Origin: Bermanella sp034110565
GTDB lineage: Bacteria > Pseudomonadota > Gammaproteobacteria > Pseudomonadales > Oceanobacteraceae
Direction of reading: 5' to 3'
DNA: 64,000 nt
Assembly (NCBI GenBank): GCA_034110565.1
Contig: JAWUYY010000025.1
Span: 16,240-80,239 of the forward strand
The notes under the pieces are model-generated. The model ran no database searches. It was not told the DNA's origin and saw nothing but the letters and a program-made list of their open reading frames with translations. How positions within the stretch are numbered: position 1 is the stretch's first letter; the number at the start of each line of letters is the position of its first letter. Of the stretch, positions 25,461-33,822 are shown one piece after another. The translations under genes and the position numbers were made by a program.

Positions 25461-25492
25461 GATATACGCCAGTAAAATGACTGGCGTATATC
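25461..25492. terminator. 13-pair perfect hairpin between convergent mlaA and pilZ genes
   Basis: GATATACGCCAGT pairs perfectly with ACTGGCGTATATC around AAAATG, starting just after the mlaA stop. There is no T run, but its position between converging genes fits a bidirectional terminator. Confidence 0.6.
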
Positions 25493-25506
25493 GTATATGA
25501 AATGTA

Positions 25507-25803
25507 TTAGCTTAATAGCTCGATAATTTCAGCGCCATAATAGTTCAAGCCATTATCAGACATGTGACGCTTTATGCTGATACACGCATGAAGTGGCGAG
25601 AATTGATTCTGATAGGACGGCAGAAGTGCAACCCCTTCATCCCCAATGCTCAAGGTCTCCCTTGTTTCAATGCACATGCCGGTGCCGCTTAAATCGATGC
25701 AGATGCATTCGATAGCGCGGTCCCCCAGTGTGAGTTTTAAAGGAGATTCAACCCGCATGCGAATGAAATCGCGTTTTTCTTCGTAGGCATTGGCTAGGTT
25801 CAT
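25507..25803 (-). CDS. PilZ-domain protein (c-di-GMP receptor candidate)
   Basis: A 98-residue single-domain protein. The c-di-GMP binding pattern is present: KRDFIRMRV supplies the RxxxR-type arginines (about 10-18), and DLSGTGMCIE supplies the (D/N)xSxxG motif (about 38-47). AGAGGA lies eight bases before the ATG. It is transcribed away from the rssB-like gene and shares a 229-base control region with it. The neighbourhood recalls PA2799, a PilZ protein, next to vacJ in P. aeruginosa. The downstream target is unknown. Confidence 0.85.
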   Translation of the reverse strand: MNLANAYEEKRDFIRMRVESPLKLTLGDRAIECICIDLSGTGMCIETRETLSIGDEGVALLPSYQNQFSPLHACISIKRHMSDNGLNYYGAEIIELLS

Positions 25804-25888
25804 TGTTTTTATTCCTCTTCCACGGGCTACAGTGTAGGTTCACTGTGTCAAACTTCAGTAATTCATGCAACTGTCTAATAAGTATGCA

Positions 25889-25932
25889 AAAGTTGTGACA
25901 ACTTTCACACAAAAAGCTTAGATTTGTATAAT
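25889..25932 (+). promoter_or_regulatory. CRP/Vfr-type site overlapping a sigma-70 promoter for the rssB-like gene
   Basis: TGTGACAACTTTCACA (25894-25909) is a perfect TGTGA-N6-TCACA. It overlaps a second perfect palindrome AAAGTTGTGACAACTTT (25889-25905). TTCACA (25904-25909), a 17-base spacer and TATAAT (25927-25932) form a strong sigma-70 promoter. The CRP site would be centred near -38, which fits repression or class II activation. Confidence 0.7.
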
Positions 25933-26032
25933 TAATGAATGCCTTCCCCTTGCCCTTGGTGTACCTTGCTAACAGGCAATTTGCCATGTAAGGTGGCCCA
26001 GCCAAAACAATAACAAGTCTACGCAGGCATCC

Positions 26033-27214
26033 ATGAGTGTGGTAAGTGGTCGAGTATTAGTCATTGATGACGAAGCTATTGTTCGAGAAAGCATCGTCGC
26101 TTATCTTGAAGACAGTGGTTTCGATGTTATAGAAGCAGAAAACGGTCACGAAGGCGTTGCTTGCTTTAATAGTCAGCAGCCGGACATTGTTCTGTGTGAT
26201 TTGCGAATGCCCAATATGGACGGCTTGGCCGTTTTAAAGCAAATTCATAAAACCCATCCAAACACACCGTTTATTGTTGTCTCTGGTGCAGGTGTCATGG
26301 CAGACGTAGTGCAAGCTTTGCGCTTAGGAGCCAGCGACTATCTGATTAAGCCCATTTTAGATATGGAAGTGTTGGAGCACAGTATTGTGCGCAACCTTAA
26401 ACAGAGGCGTCTAATCGAGCAAAACAGCGCCTATCGCGCGCAATTAGAAAGCAATAACCGTGAATTAGAATATCGCTTAGAAGAGCTTAGGCTTGACCAG
26501 CAAGCAGGCAGAGAAGTGCAAAAGCGCATGCTGCCCGAGAATCAGGCACAAATGACGGGGATTGAGTTTAATTACCATATTATTCCTAGCCTCTATCTTA
26601 GTGGCGACTTTGTCGATTATTTCCCCATTAGCAGTGACAAGATAGTATTCTATGTTGCCGATGTGAGCGGACATGGCGCATCATCTGCATTTATTACTGT
26701 ATTACTTAAAAACCTCAGCAATCGGTTAAGGCGTAATCTTAAGCGTCAATCCAGTGATGACTTATTGACACCGCATAAAGTAATAGACCGTATCAATAAA
26801 GAACTGGTTGAGGCGCAACTTGGTAAACATGTCAGTTTATTTTGGGGCATGATAGATTTGCCATCGACAACGCTTTCTTATAGTGTGGCGGGCCAATTTC
26901 CAATGCCCATCCTAAGTAATGAATATGGTGTACACTACTTAGAAGGTCGCTCGCAGCCCGCTGGGTTATTTGCAGAGGCAAAATACGCAACTTATGAAAT
27001 TAAGTTGGGGCAGACGTTCCAATTAGTGGCGGTTTCTGATGGTATACTTGAAGTGTTGCCTCAATCCACATTGGCAGAAAAAGAAGCCTGTTTAATAGAA
27101 TGGGTGACACAAGGTCAATTGACTATACAAAACTTGGAATCCTTGCTTAATATAGATGCCGGCACTGAGATACCAGATGACATTACATTGCTAACATTGT
27201 CTAGGACAGAATGA
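26033..27214 (+). CDS. rssB: Response regulator with PP2C-type phosphatase output (RssB-like)
   Basis: 393 residues: a receiver domain (1-125) with VIDDEA, phospho-acceptor Asp in VLCDLRMPNMDG (about 58) and the Lys in YLIKPI; a coiled-coil linker (about 130-165); then a SpoIIE/PP2C phosphatase domain with GDFVDYF, VADVSGHGASSAF and LVAVSDGILE as metal-binding Asp blocks, and PDDITLLTL near the end. It should dephosphorylate an anti-sigma antagonist, and the STAS gene overlaps its stop by four bases. In pseudomonads this pair (RssB/RssC) is linked to RpoS turnover, as I recall. A CRP-like promoter lies upstream. Confidence 0.85.
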   Translation: MSVVSGRVLVIDDEAIVRESIVAYLEDSGFDVIEAENGHEGVACFNSQQPDIVLCDLRMPNMDGLAVLKQIHKTHPNTPFIVVSGAGVMADVVQALRLGASDYLIKPILDMEVLEHSIVRNLKQRRLIEQNSAYRAQLESNNRELEYRLEELRLDQQAGREVQKRMLPENQAQMTGIEFNYHIIPSLYLSGDFVDYFPISSDKIVFYVADVSGHGASSAFITVLLKNLSNRLRRNLKRQSSDDLLTPHKVIDRINKELVEAQLGKHVSLFWGMIDLPSTTLSYSVAGQFPMPILSNEYGVHYLEGRSQPAGLFAEAKYATYEIKLGQTFQLVAVSDGILEVLPQSTLAEKEACLIEWVTQGQLTIQNLESLLNIDAGTEIPDDITLLTLSRTE

Positions 27215-27699
27215 TCATGAATACGGGAAAAATTCTCGTTGCTCAAAGCCAGGGTATATACATAATTAAATTCGTCGGTGATGTCCGCTTGAGCCTGTGT
27301 AGCACGCTTGATCAGTACACCGATAAAATGTTTGAAAGTGAAGAATTTAAAACGGTGATTATTGATTTAACTGAGACCCAGTGTATCGATAGTACCTCCT
27401 TAGGCCAACTTGCAAAGATTTCAATTCTTTACAAAGAAAAATACGGCCAATTACCTACCATCATTTCTACCCAAGATGATATTAATCGGATCCTATTAAG
27501 CATGGGGTTTGATCAGGTTTTTTATATCGTAAAAGAATTGGTATCCCATGTGGAATACCTTGATGAATTACCACTTAAATCCGTTGACGAAGCAGAAATG
27601 AGAAGGCGTGTGTTAGAGGCTCATAAATTATTAATGGATATGAACCAAAATAACCGCGATGCGTTTCAGGATTTAGTGAACAGTTTAGAAGAAAATTAA
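27211..27699 (+). CDS. rssC: STAS-domain anti-sigma antagonist (RssC-like)
   Basis: 162 residues. The N-terminal 110 form a STAS domain: IIKFVGDVRLSLCSTLDQY, then VIIDLTETQCIDSTSLGQLA, where a Ser/Thr in DSTSLG is the probable phosphorylation site. A charged helical tail (about 125-162) follows. The ATG overlaps the rssB-like stop (ATGA); a second ATG six bases later is possible. It is the likely substrate of the neighbouring PP2C phosphatase. A matching anti-sigma kinase is not encoded nearby, so phosphorylation must come from elsewhere. Confidence 0.82.
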   Translation: MIMNTGKILVAQSQGIYIIKFVGDVRLSLCSTLDQYTDKMFESEEFKTVIIDLTETQCIDSTSLGQLAKISILYKEKYGQLPTIISTQDDINRILLSMGFDQVFYIVKELVSHVEYLDELPLKSVDEAEMRRRVLEAHKLLMDMNQNNRDAFQDLVNSLEEN

Positions 27700-27706
27700 T
27701 TAATAT

Positions 27707-28744
27707 ATGACATCTCAAGAACCTTTAGTACAAAAAGCCACCGTACTAGGTGGTGGTAGTTTCGGGACAGCGATTGCTAATATACTGGCCGAAAATGGTT
27801 TCAATGTAAGTTTATGGATGCGTAACCCTCAAGCGGTTTCCGATATAAATGAGACCCATGAAAATAAACAGTACTTACCCGGTATAAAATTACATGCAGG
27901 TATTAACGCAACTGATGATTTGGCTGACGCCATTCAAGGCAGCCAAGTTTTATTTTATGCGATACCGAGTAAATCATTTCGTGAAATAGTTGAGCGCACT
28001 CTAGGCTTAGTTGATAAAGAACAAATACTGATTAGTACCACTAAAGGGATTGAGCCTGATGGCTTTAATCTAATGAGTGATATTTTGCGCGGTGTGTTTC
28101 CTACTAACCCTGTGGGTGTCATTAGTGGTCCCAATTTGGCGAAAGAAATCGCACAAGGCCAATTGGCTGCTACGGTTATTGCGAGCAAAGATAAACGAGT
28201 ACGTGATTTTATTCAGCAAAGTCTGAGCTGCAAGTTTTTTAGAATTTACGTAAATGCGGATATGTATGGCGTTGAGTTAGGCGGCGCGTTAAAGAATATT
28301 TATGCGATTATTACGGGTATGGCTGCGGCACTTGGTTTTGGTGAAAATACAAAAGCAATGTTGATTACCCGTAGTCTTGCTGAGATGAGTCGCTTTGCCG
28401 TATCACAAGGTGCAAACCCTATGACATTTTTGGGCTTGGCTGGCGTAGGTGACTTGGTGGCAACTTGTGTGTCACCGTTAAGCCGAAATTATCGAGTGGG
28501 TTATGCGGTTGGTAAAGGTGAAAGTCTTGACCAAGCTATTGAGTCATTAGGTGAAGTGGCTGAAGGGATTAACACCTTGCGCTATGTGCGCAACGAAGCC
28601 AATGAAATGGGGATTTATATGCCCTTGGTAAACGCTTTATATGCTGTTCTTTTTGAGGGCGTAAAAGTGGATGAAGTAGCCAATACATTGATGACAGGTG
28701 ATCACAATACAGACGTGGAATTTTCTTTACCTAGAGGAGCCTAG
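27707..28744 (+). CDS. gpsA: NAD(P)-dependent glycerol-3-phosphate dehydrogenase
   Basis: A 345-residue enzyme that reduces dihydroxyacetone phosphate to sn-glycerol-3-phosphate for phospholipid synthesis. The N-terminal Rossmann motif is VLGGGSFGTAIA (about 13-24); ISTTKGIEPD, GVISGPNLAKEIAQG, and the catalytic Lys region GVELGGALKNIYAI follow, with FLGLAGVGDLVATC later. Full family length. It begins seven bases after the STAS gene with a weak ribosome binding site. The small membrane protein and sixA follow without a gap, so these genes probably share a transcript. Confidence 0.94.
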   Translation: MTSQEPLVQKATVLGGGSFGTAIANILAENGFNVSLWMRNPQAVSDINETHENKQYLPGIKLHAGINATDDLADAIQGSQVLFYAIPSKSFREIVERTLGLVDKEQILISTTKGIEPDGFNLMSDILRGVFPTNPVGVISGPNLAKEIAQGQLAATVIASKDKRVRDFIQQSLSCKFFRIYVNADMYGVELGGALKNIYAIITGMAAALGFGENTKAMLITRSLAEMSRFAVSQGANPMTFLGLAGVGDLVATCVSPLSRNYRVGYAVGKGESLDQAIESLGEVAEGINTLRYVRNEANEMGIYMPLVNALYAVLFEGVKVDEVANTLMTGDHNTDVEFSLPRGA

Positions 28745-28747
28745 CAA

Positions 28748-29104
28748 ATGGATAAACGCTGGAAAGACAATATTAAATCGGAATCATTTTGGCTGAGAAG
28801 CTTATTTATGGTGTTGTTTTTTGTTGTGTATCGCATTGTCGATATCCTTGTGTTGCTGGTGGCTATTAGCCAATGGTTTTATGTGCTGCTCAGTGGAGAT
28901 GCAAATCAAGGCTTGAGTAACTTTGCAAAAGGTTTGAGTTTGTATGTGGCTCAAATTATTGATTATTTAAGTTACAACATAGAGGACAAGCCGTATCCAT
29001 TTAGTGATTGGCCAAAAGAAAAATCGGTTGTCACTACCAAACGAAAAACTGCGCGTAAAACCTCTGCAAAAACCAAGAAAATAACTGATCAAAGCGATGC
29101 ATAA
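28748..29104 (+). CDS. DUF4389 membrane protein
   Basis: 118 residues with one or two N-terminal transmembrane segments (about 17-50, SLFMVLFFVVYRIVDILVLL and VAISQWFYVLLSG), the LSNFAKGLSLYVAQIIDYLS block and the YPFSDWP motif typical of DUF4389, and a basic Lys/Thr-rich cytoplasmic tail. GAGGAG precedes the ATG. It follows gpsA by three bases and overlaps sixA by eight. Function is unknown in the family. Confidence 0.8.
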   Translation: MDKRWKDNIKSESFWLRSLFMVLFFVVYRIVDILVLLVAISQWFYVLLSGDANQGLSNFAKGLSLYVAQIIDYLSYNIEDKPYPFSDWPKEKSVVTTKRKTARKTSAKTKKITDQSDA

Positions 29105-29561
29105 GCTTTGGATTATGCGCCATGGGCAAGCTCAGTCCATGGCTCAAACAGATGAGCAGCGTCCACTAACGGACGAGGGTCGTCGCCAGGTCATGATTAA
29201 TTCTCAAGTACTTGTCAATGAAGTATTTACCCATGTATTTGTTAGCCCGTATCTTCGAGCACAGCAAACGTGGGATATTTTATCGGCACAAGGCATCCAA
29301 ACTCAGCACTGTGAAACGGTTGACTGGATTACCCCTGATGTTGCTACACAGCCTGCGCTAGATAGGCTGCTTGTGATCGAAGGAGAGCCTCTCAATATTT
29401 TATTGGTCTGTCATCAGACATTCGCAGGACGTTTGACCACTCATTTGTGTGATGGGTCTACTCGTGGTCGCCATGTTGAAACGGCGGCAATTGTATCTAT
29501 TCAAGCTAAGGTGTTTGCAGGCCAATGTGGAATGTTGCAAGGCATCTTCTCCTTTTATTAA
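29097..29561 (+). CDS. sixA: Phosphohistidine phosphatase SixA
   Basis: A 154-residue protein of the histidine-phosphatase superfamily. The RHG signature is WIMRHGQAQS (about 5-14), followed by RPLTDEGRRQV, SPYLRAQQTW and a second catalytic His in LLVCHQTFAGRL. In E. coli SixA removes phosphate from histidine phosphocarriers such as those of the nitrogen PTS. It overlaps the DUF4389 gene by eight bases and the next gene by 37, which is unusually long for this window. The gpsA-sixA order is common in pseudomonads, as I recall. Confidence 0.87.
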   Translation: MHKLWIMRHGQAQSMAQTDEQRPLTDEGRRQVMINSQVLVNEVFTHVFVSPYLRAQQTWDILSAQGIQTQHCETVDWITPDVATQPALDRLLVIEGEPLNILLVCHQTFAGRLTTHLCDGSTRGRHVETAAIVSIQAKVFAGQCGMLQGIFSFY

Positions 29562-30406
29562 TATTTAGCTTTTCATCTTATCTTCAGGCCCAAGTAGGCC
29601 CTGGGTTGTTGTGGCGAATACATAAACCTCATCAATCTCCCTCTTTTTTATTTGGCACCATACATCTTGATGATAAACGCGTAAAAGGTCTCGATAAACA
29701 AGTGATACGTCGTTTCAACGAAGCCAAAACATTGTGCTTGGAAATTTTACCTAATCGAGAAACTCAGGTGGGTATTGGTCGGGCCATGTTATTACCAGAA
29801 GACCAGTTTTTAGATGAGATTGTAGGTGAGCCATTATTTAACCGATTAAGTTTATTGTTGAATAAACGGGGTATCACACCACTTGAAACGCTGCATTTAA
29901 AACCCTGGGCAGCCATGATTGTATTAAGCCGTCCAGAAAGCCAAGGAGGCTATGCACTTGATGAGCAGTTGTATCACTGGGGCGTCCATCAATATAAGCA
30001 CTTGTGCGCGCTTGAAACACTAGAGGGGCAGCTTTCAGTGTTTGATGAGCTAAGCCGTAAAGATCAGGTTACTTTATTAAAGGACTCGCTCAATTTTATA
30101 CCAGAGGTACAGGAATTAAACGAAAAGCTGGTATTGGCATATTTGAAGGGTGATTTGGACGAAATTTATCGGCGCAGCATGGAGTTGCAAAGTAAAGATG
30201 ATGAATTAGCAAAACGCTTGATGGATTCTTTGATTAATCAACGCAATGTTCGAATGTTAGAGAAAATGTTGCCAGAATTAAAAAAGGGCCGTGCATTTAT
30301 TGCAGTCGGTGCATTACATCTTCCTGGTGAGCATGGTTTGTTGAATTTATTGCGTGGTGCAGGTTATGCGGTCACACCACCTAATTTAAAAGTGAGCCCT
30401 TGGTAA
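29525..30406 (+). CDS. TraB/GumN-family protein
   Basis: A 293-residue exported protein with a signal peptide (RHLLLLLIFSFSSYLQA). The family marks are LLWRIHKPHQSPSFLFGTIH, with the GTIH motif (about 44-47), a central ALDEQLY-like block (YALDEQLYHWG), and AFIAVGALHLPGEHGLLNLL with the GALHLPG motif near the end. These motifs recall metal-dependent TIKI-like proteases, but activity in bacteria is not established. The start overlaps the end of sixA. It is followed by a hydrolase gene on TAATG. Confidence 0.82.
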   Translation: MWNVARHLLLLLIFSFSSYLQAQVGPGLLWRIHKPHQSPSFLFGTIHLDDKRVKGLDKQVIRRFNEAKTLCLEILPNRETQVGIGRAMLLPEDQFLDEIVGEPLFNRLSLLLNKRGITPLETLHLKPWAAMIVLSRPESQGGYALDEQLYHWGVHQYKHLCALETLEGQLSVFDELSRKDQVTLLKDSLNFIPEVQELNEKLVLAYLKGDLDEIYRRSMELQSKDDELAKRLMDSLINQRNVRMLEKMLPELKKGRAFIAVGALHLPGEHGLLNLLRGAGYAVTPPNLKVSPW

Positions 30407-31191
30407 TGAAATCGACAGCTTTACACTTTTGCCATGCTAATGGGTTTCCTGCTAGAAGTTATGATGTGTTGCTTAATCAATTATCTGCGCAATACGATGT
30501 GAGCTATTTAGATATGCATGGCCATCAGACAGACTATCCAGTGACTGATAATTGGCCTTATTTAGTCGATGAATTAATAAATGACATCTCCTCTAAACAT
30601 GACCAACCCATTGTGGCGATTGGTCATAGCATGGGCGGTGCGCTTATTTACATGGCGGCTCGTAAGCAGCCTGATTTGTTTCAGCATATCATTTTACTTG
30701 ATCCGCCTTTGTTGGATAAATTCACATCAATAATAGTGGGTTTTGCTAAGCGATTTAAATTTATTGATCGTATTACACCAGCTGGAAGAACCTATGGTCG
30801 TCAGGAATTTTTTGATGATTATGATCATGCCTACGATTATTTTTCTGGTAAGTCCCTATTTAAATCAGCCGATCCTAGATGTTTGGAAGATTACATCCGT
30901 CATGGTACAAAGCCTCATGTAAATGGTCTAAAACTTAAATACACTACCGATACAGAGGTGGCTATTTATCGAACCTTGCCGCATAAAATACCTCAAAATA
31001 ATAAGCCTCTTATGGTGCCTGCAACCTTAGTTTATGGCGAAAGTAGTAATGTGGTGCGACCAGCATTGATTAAACACATGCAAAATACAGTGGGTATGAC
31101 AACTGCCAAAGTAAAAGGTGGGCATTTATTTCCGTTAGAGTTTCCAGACGAAACGGCTGAATATATTAAAAATATTATAGAGGCGCTATGA
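30406..31191 (+). CDS. Alpha/beta hydrolase
   Basis: A 261-residue hydrolase. Its start overlaps the previous stop by one base (TAATG); a TTG six bases earlier is less likely. Motifs: FCHANGFPARSYD at the oxyanion strand, YLDMHGHQ, the nucleophile elbow AIGHSMGGAL (Ser about 92), and a C-terminal His in VKGGHLFPLE. No signal peptide. Substrate cannot be told; context with a thioesterase and a second hydrolase suggests an ester of lipid or polymer origin. Confidence 0.8.
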   Translation: MKSTALHFCHANGFPARSYDVLLNQLSAQYDVSYLDMHGHQTDYPVTDNWPYLVDELINDISSKHDQPIVAIGHSMGGALIYMAARKQPDLFQHIILLDPPLLDKFTSIIVGFAKRFKFIDRITPAGRTYGRQEFFDDYDHAYDYFSGKSLFKSADPRCLEDYIRHGTKPHVNGLKLKYTTDTEVAIYRTLPHKIPQNNKPLMVPATLVYGESSNVVRPALIKHMQNTVGMTTAKVKGGHLFPLEFPDETAEYIKNIIEAL

Positions 31192-32042
31192 ACCCGACCA
31201 TTAAGTTACATATGAAAGGCATTGATATACATGGTTTGCAGTGGGGTAACCCAAGTGGTGCAAAAGTATTGGCTTTACATGGTTGGCTAGATAACGCTGA
31301 AAGCTTTTCAAATATTGCACCCTTGCTAGGCAATTGCCATGTGGTGGCAGTGGATTTACCAGGTCATGGTTTAAGTGGTCATTGGCCTAACCATCAGCAT
31401 TATCACTTATGGGCCGGTGTGGAAGACATTGAACATATATTAGATGAACTGGGTTGGTCTCATTGTCATTTGCTTGGTCATTCCATGGGCGCGGCCATGT
31501 CCACGTTATATGCAGGCACGTTTCCTCAGCGCTTACATAGTTTGACATTAATTGAAGCTATTGGGCCTATGGCTGGTGAAATCAAAACGGGACCAGAGCG
31601 TTTAGCCCAAGCAATTGCCAGTATGAAAAAGCATAATCCAGAGCAAAACTCCCGCCCTGATACGCAAGGTTTTATAAATGCGAGAATGTATGGCTCATTA
31701 AAATTATCAGAGAACTCAGCGCAAAAAATTGTAGAGCGTGGGTTGGTGAAAACAGAGCAAGGCTATGCATGGGGAAACGATAAGCGCTTACGTCATACTT
31801 CAATGGTGAGATTGCCAGAAGAGCTGATCAACAGTTTTATTTCTGCCATAGATTGTCCAGTGTTAGGTATATTTGCTAATGATGGTTTATTTACGCAAAA
31901 ACAAGTGCATGAACGTTGGCAGTATATTAATAGCAAAAAGCAATGGTATTGGCGCGATGGTGGGCATCATTTGCATTTAGATGGTGATGTGTCAGAAATA
32001 GCGGAGCTCATTAGTGCATTTGTCGTAGAGCATGAGAGCTAA
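31188..32042 (+). CDS. Alpha/beta hydrolase
   Basis: A 284-residue hydrolase overlapping the previous gene by four bases (ATGA), with GAGG upstream. The motifs LALHGWLDNAESF, AVDLPGHGLSG and LLGHSMGAAMS (Ser about 99) are clear; the His is in DGGHHLHLDG near the end. It resembles the MhpC/epoxide-hydrolase-like branch. Two unlike hydrolases translated in tandem suggest successive or alternative ester substrates. Its substrate is unknown. Confidence 0.82.
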   Translation: MNPTIKLHMKGIDIHGLQWGNPSGAKVLALHGWLDNAESFSNIAPLLGNCHVVAVDLPGHGLSGHWPNHQHYHLWAGVEDIEHILDELGWSHCHLLGHSMGAAMSTLYAGTFPQRLHSLTLIEAIGPMAGEIKTGPERLAQAIASMKKHNPEQNSRPDTQGFINARMYGSLKLSENSAQKIVERGLVKTEQGYAWGNDKRLRHTSMVRLPEELINSFISAIDCPVLGIFANDGLFTQKQVHERWQYINSKKQWYWRDGGHHLHLDGDVSEIAELISAFVVEHES

Positions 32043-32136
32043 TGTCTACGTGGCTCATGGGCAGCGTGAAAATTCATCATTGGTAATAAGGGCTGGTTTC
32101 GTCCAGTATTATCGCCATTAAAAATGGATACCAATT

Positions 32137-32586
32137 ATGACGTTAGATGAAATCATTGCACAACGTAAAACCTTAGCAAAAACTCATGTTACTAAAGCAG
32201 TTTTTCCGGATACAACCAATCACCATCAGACGCTATTTGGTGGAGCCGCTTTGCAATGGATGGACGAGGTGTCGTTTATTGCAGCAACACGCTTCAGTCG
32301 TCAGAGTATCGTGACAGTGAGTTCAGATAAAATTGATTTTAAACACCCAGTTCCAGCAGGCTCAATTGTTGAATTGATCGCACAAGTGGTCCATGTGGGA
32401 CGTACTAGTTTAAAAGTTTGCGTGGATATGTATGTTGAAAGCTTGTATCAAGATGGGTGTAAAAAAGCCATAACAGGTATGTTTAGTTTCGTGGCACTTG
32501 ATGAAAACAAACATCCTACGCCTGTACTGCCGCAAGATTTTATTGACTTGTGCATTGCAAATAATACAGCGACACCCTTGGATTAA
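32137..32586 (+). CDS. Acyl-CoA thioesterase, YciA/hotdog type
   Basis: A 149-residue single hotdog domain that hydrolyses acyl-CoA to free acid and CoA. The signature HHQTLFGGAALQWMDEVSFI (about 28-47) contains the catalytic Asp region, and VTVSSDKIDFKHPVPAGSIV follows. Length fits the family. It stands 94 bases after the hydrolase pair and ends tail to tail with rluA, with the two stop codons directly adjacent and no terminator between them. Confidence 0.88.
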   Translation: MTLDEIIAQRKTLAKTHVTKAVFPDTTNHHQTLFGGAALQWMDEVSFIAATRFSRQSIVTVSSDKIDFKHPVPAGSIVELIAQVVHVGRTSLKVCVDMYVESLYQDGCKKAITGMFSFVALDENKHPTPVLPQDFIDLCIANNTATPLD

Positions 32587-33192
32587 TTAAAAAGGTGCGT
32601 CGCTGGTAAATTGCATACGTTGATTGGTTACAGGGTGGTTAATCACTAATCGTTTTGCATGTAAATGTAGCCTAGGGCTCATATTTAATGCTTCACCTGT
32701 TGCATAAAAATAATCCCCAATAATAGGGTGGCCGATACTCGCAAGGTGAACACGCAATTGATGGCTGCGACCAGTGTGTGGAATTAATTGCACGCGGCTG
32801 CGTTTGGGAGATGAATCAATGCATTGCCATTGGGTGAGGGAAGACTTGCCCTCGGTATGCACTTCTTGTCTTGGTCGATTAGGCCAATCACAACGCAAGG
32901 GTAGATCAATGTGACCTTTTGTTAGAGGTAATCGACCAAATACTTCCGCTTCGTATACTTTAAATGTGCTGCGAAATTGAAATTGCTTAGCTAGGTGCGA
33001 TAAGGCTTTTTGATTCAGTGCTATCACCATGATACCGGACGTGCCTTGATCCAAGCGATGCACCACACCTAAAAAAGAAAAGTCTTTTTCTAGTCGGTGG
33101 GTCACACTATCGTTTAAACTGCCGGGTTGCGACAATAGACCGCTGGGTTTGTTGACCACAAGTAAATGTTTATCCTGATATAGAATCTGCAT
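32587..33192 (-). CDS. rluA: RluA-family pseudouridine synthase
   Basis: A 201-residue enzyme converting uridine to pseudouridine in rRNA/tRNA. Motifs: LLVVNKPSGLLSQPG, catalytic Asp in VVHRLDQGTSGIMV (about 54), and PHTGRSHQLRVHLASIGHPI, with FYATGE near the end. It lacks an S4 domain, as does E. coli RluA (23S U746 and tRNA U32), which it resembles in length. The ATG at 33192 is preferred over a TTG at 33207. The start lies only eight bases from the divergent tapT start. Exact site specificity is inference. Confidence 0.82.
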   Translation of the reverse strand: MQILYQDKHLLVVNKPSGLLSQPGSLNDSVTHRLEKDFSFLGVVHRLDQGTSGIMVIALNQKALSHLAKQFQFRSTFKVYEAEVFGRLPLTKGHIDLPLRCDWPNRPRQEVHTEGKSSLTQWQCIDSSPKRSRVQLIPHTGRSHQLRVHLASIGHPIIGDYFYATGEALNMSPRLHLHAKRLVINHPVTNQRMQFTSDAPF

Positions 33193-33200
33193 TGAGCAAT

Positions 33201-33821
33201 ATGCCAAGAAAATTATGTGAACACTGTCAGCGACCGCTAGCAGTTTGTATTTGCCCGTATTTAGTTAGCTTACAGGCGCCGTGTCGTTTGCTGATTCTAC
33301 AGCACCCAAGTGAGCAAAAACAGGCGTTAGCCACCGTGTCCTTGTTGAAGTTATGTATCGAACCTTTAGATGTACTAGTGGGCGAAACATTTGAGCACCT
33401 TGATATCATTCAATCTGTGCTGAAACATCCTGAAGCTTGTCGCGTATTATTCCCACATGATGGCAGTGGCGAATGGGATATGTCAGCTATGGACGATTCA
33501 ATTGAGCCAGTGTCGACGTTAATTGTGATTGATGGCACTTGGCGTAAAGCAAAGCGTATCTGGCATCTGAACCCTTGGCTTGCGCAGTTACCGTGCGTGT
33601 ATTTATCGAATGTACCTGATAGCCAGTACCAGATTCGAGCAAGCTCGATTCAGGGTGGGGTTTCAACGCTTGAGGCGGTTATGTACGGCTGTGATTATTT
33701 GTCGGGCACAAGTGGGTTTAATGATTTACTTAAGCCCTTTAATGCGATGATTGATATGCAGATAAAAAAAATGGGCCCAGAAGTATTCCTAGCCCATTAT
33801 GGTACGCAGCAAGACGAGTAA
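33201..33821 (+). CDS. tapT: tRNA-uridine aminocarboxypropyltransferase (DTW domain)
   Basis: 206 residues of the DTW family, which adds the aminocarboxypropyl group of S-adenosylmethionine to tRNA uridine (acp3U47 in E. coli by TapT/YfiP). Zinc-like cysteines are in LCEHCQRPLAVCICP (about 5-19); the DTW motif appears as VIDGTWRKAKRIW (about 114-126), and QYQIRASSIQGGVSTLEAV follows. The ATG at 33201 is preferred over the TTG at 33192; no good ribosome binding site is seen. It diverges from rluA with no spacer between the genes. Both enzymes modify RNA. Confidence 0.85.
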   Translation: MPRKLCEHCQRPLAVCICPYLVSLQAPCRLLILQHPSEQKQALATVSLLKLCIEPLDVLVGETFEHLDIIQSVLKHPEACRVLFPHDGSGEWDMSAMDDSIEPVSTLIVIDGTWRKAKRIWHLNPWLAQLPCVYLSNVPDSQYQIRASSIQGGVSTLEAVMYGCDYLSGTSGFNDLLKPFNAMIDMQIKKMGPEVFLAHYGTQQDE

Positions 33822-33822
33822 G

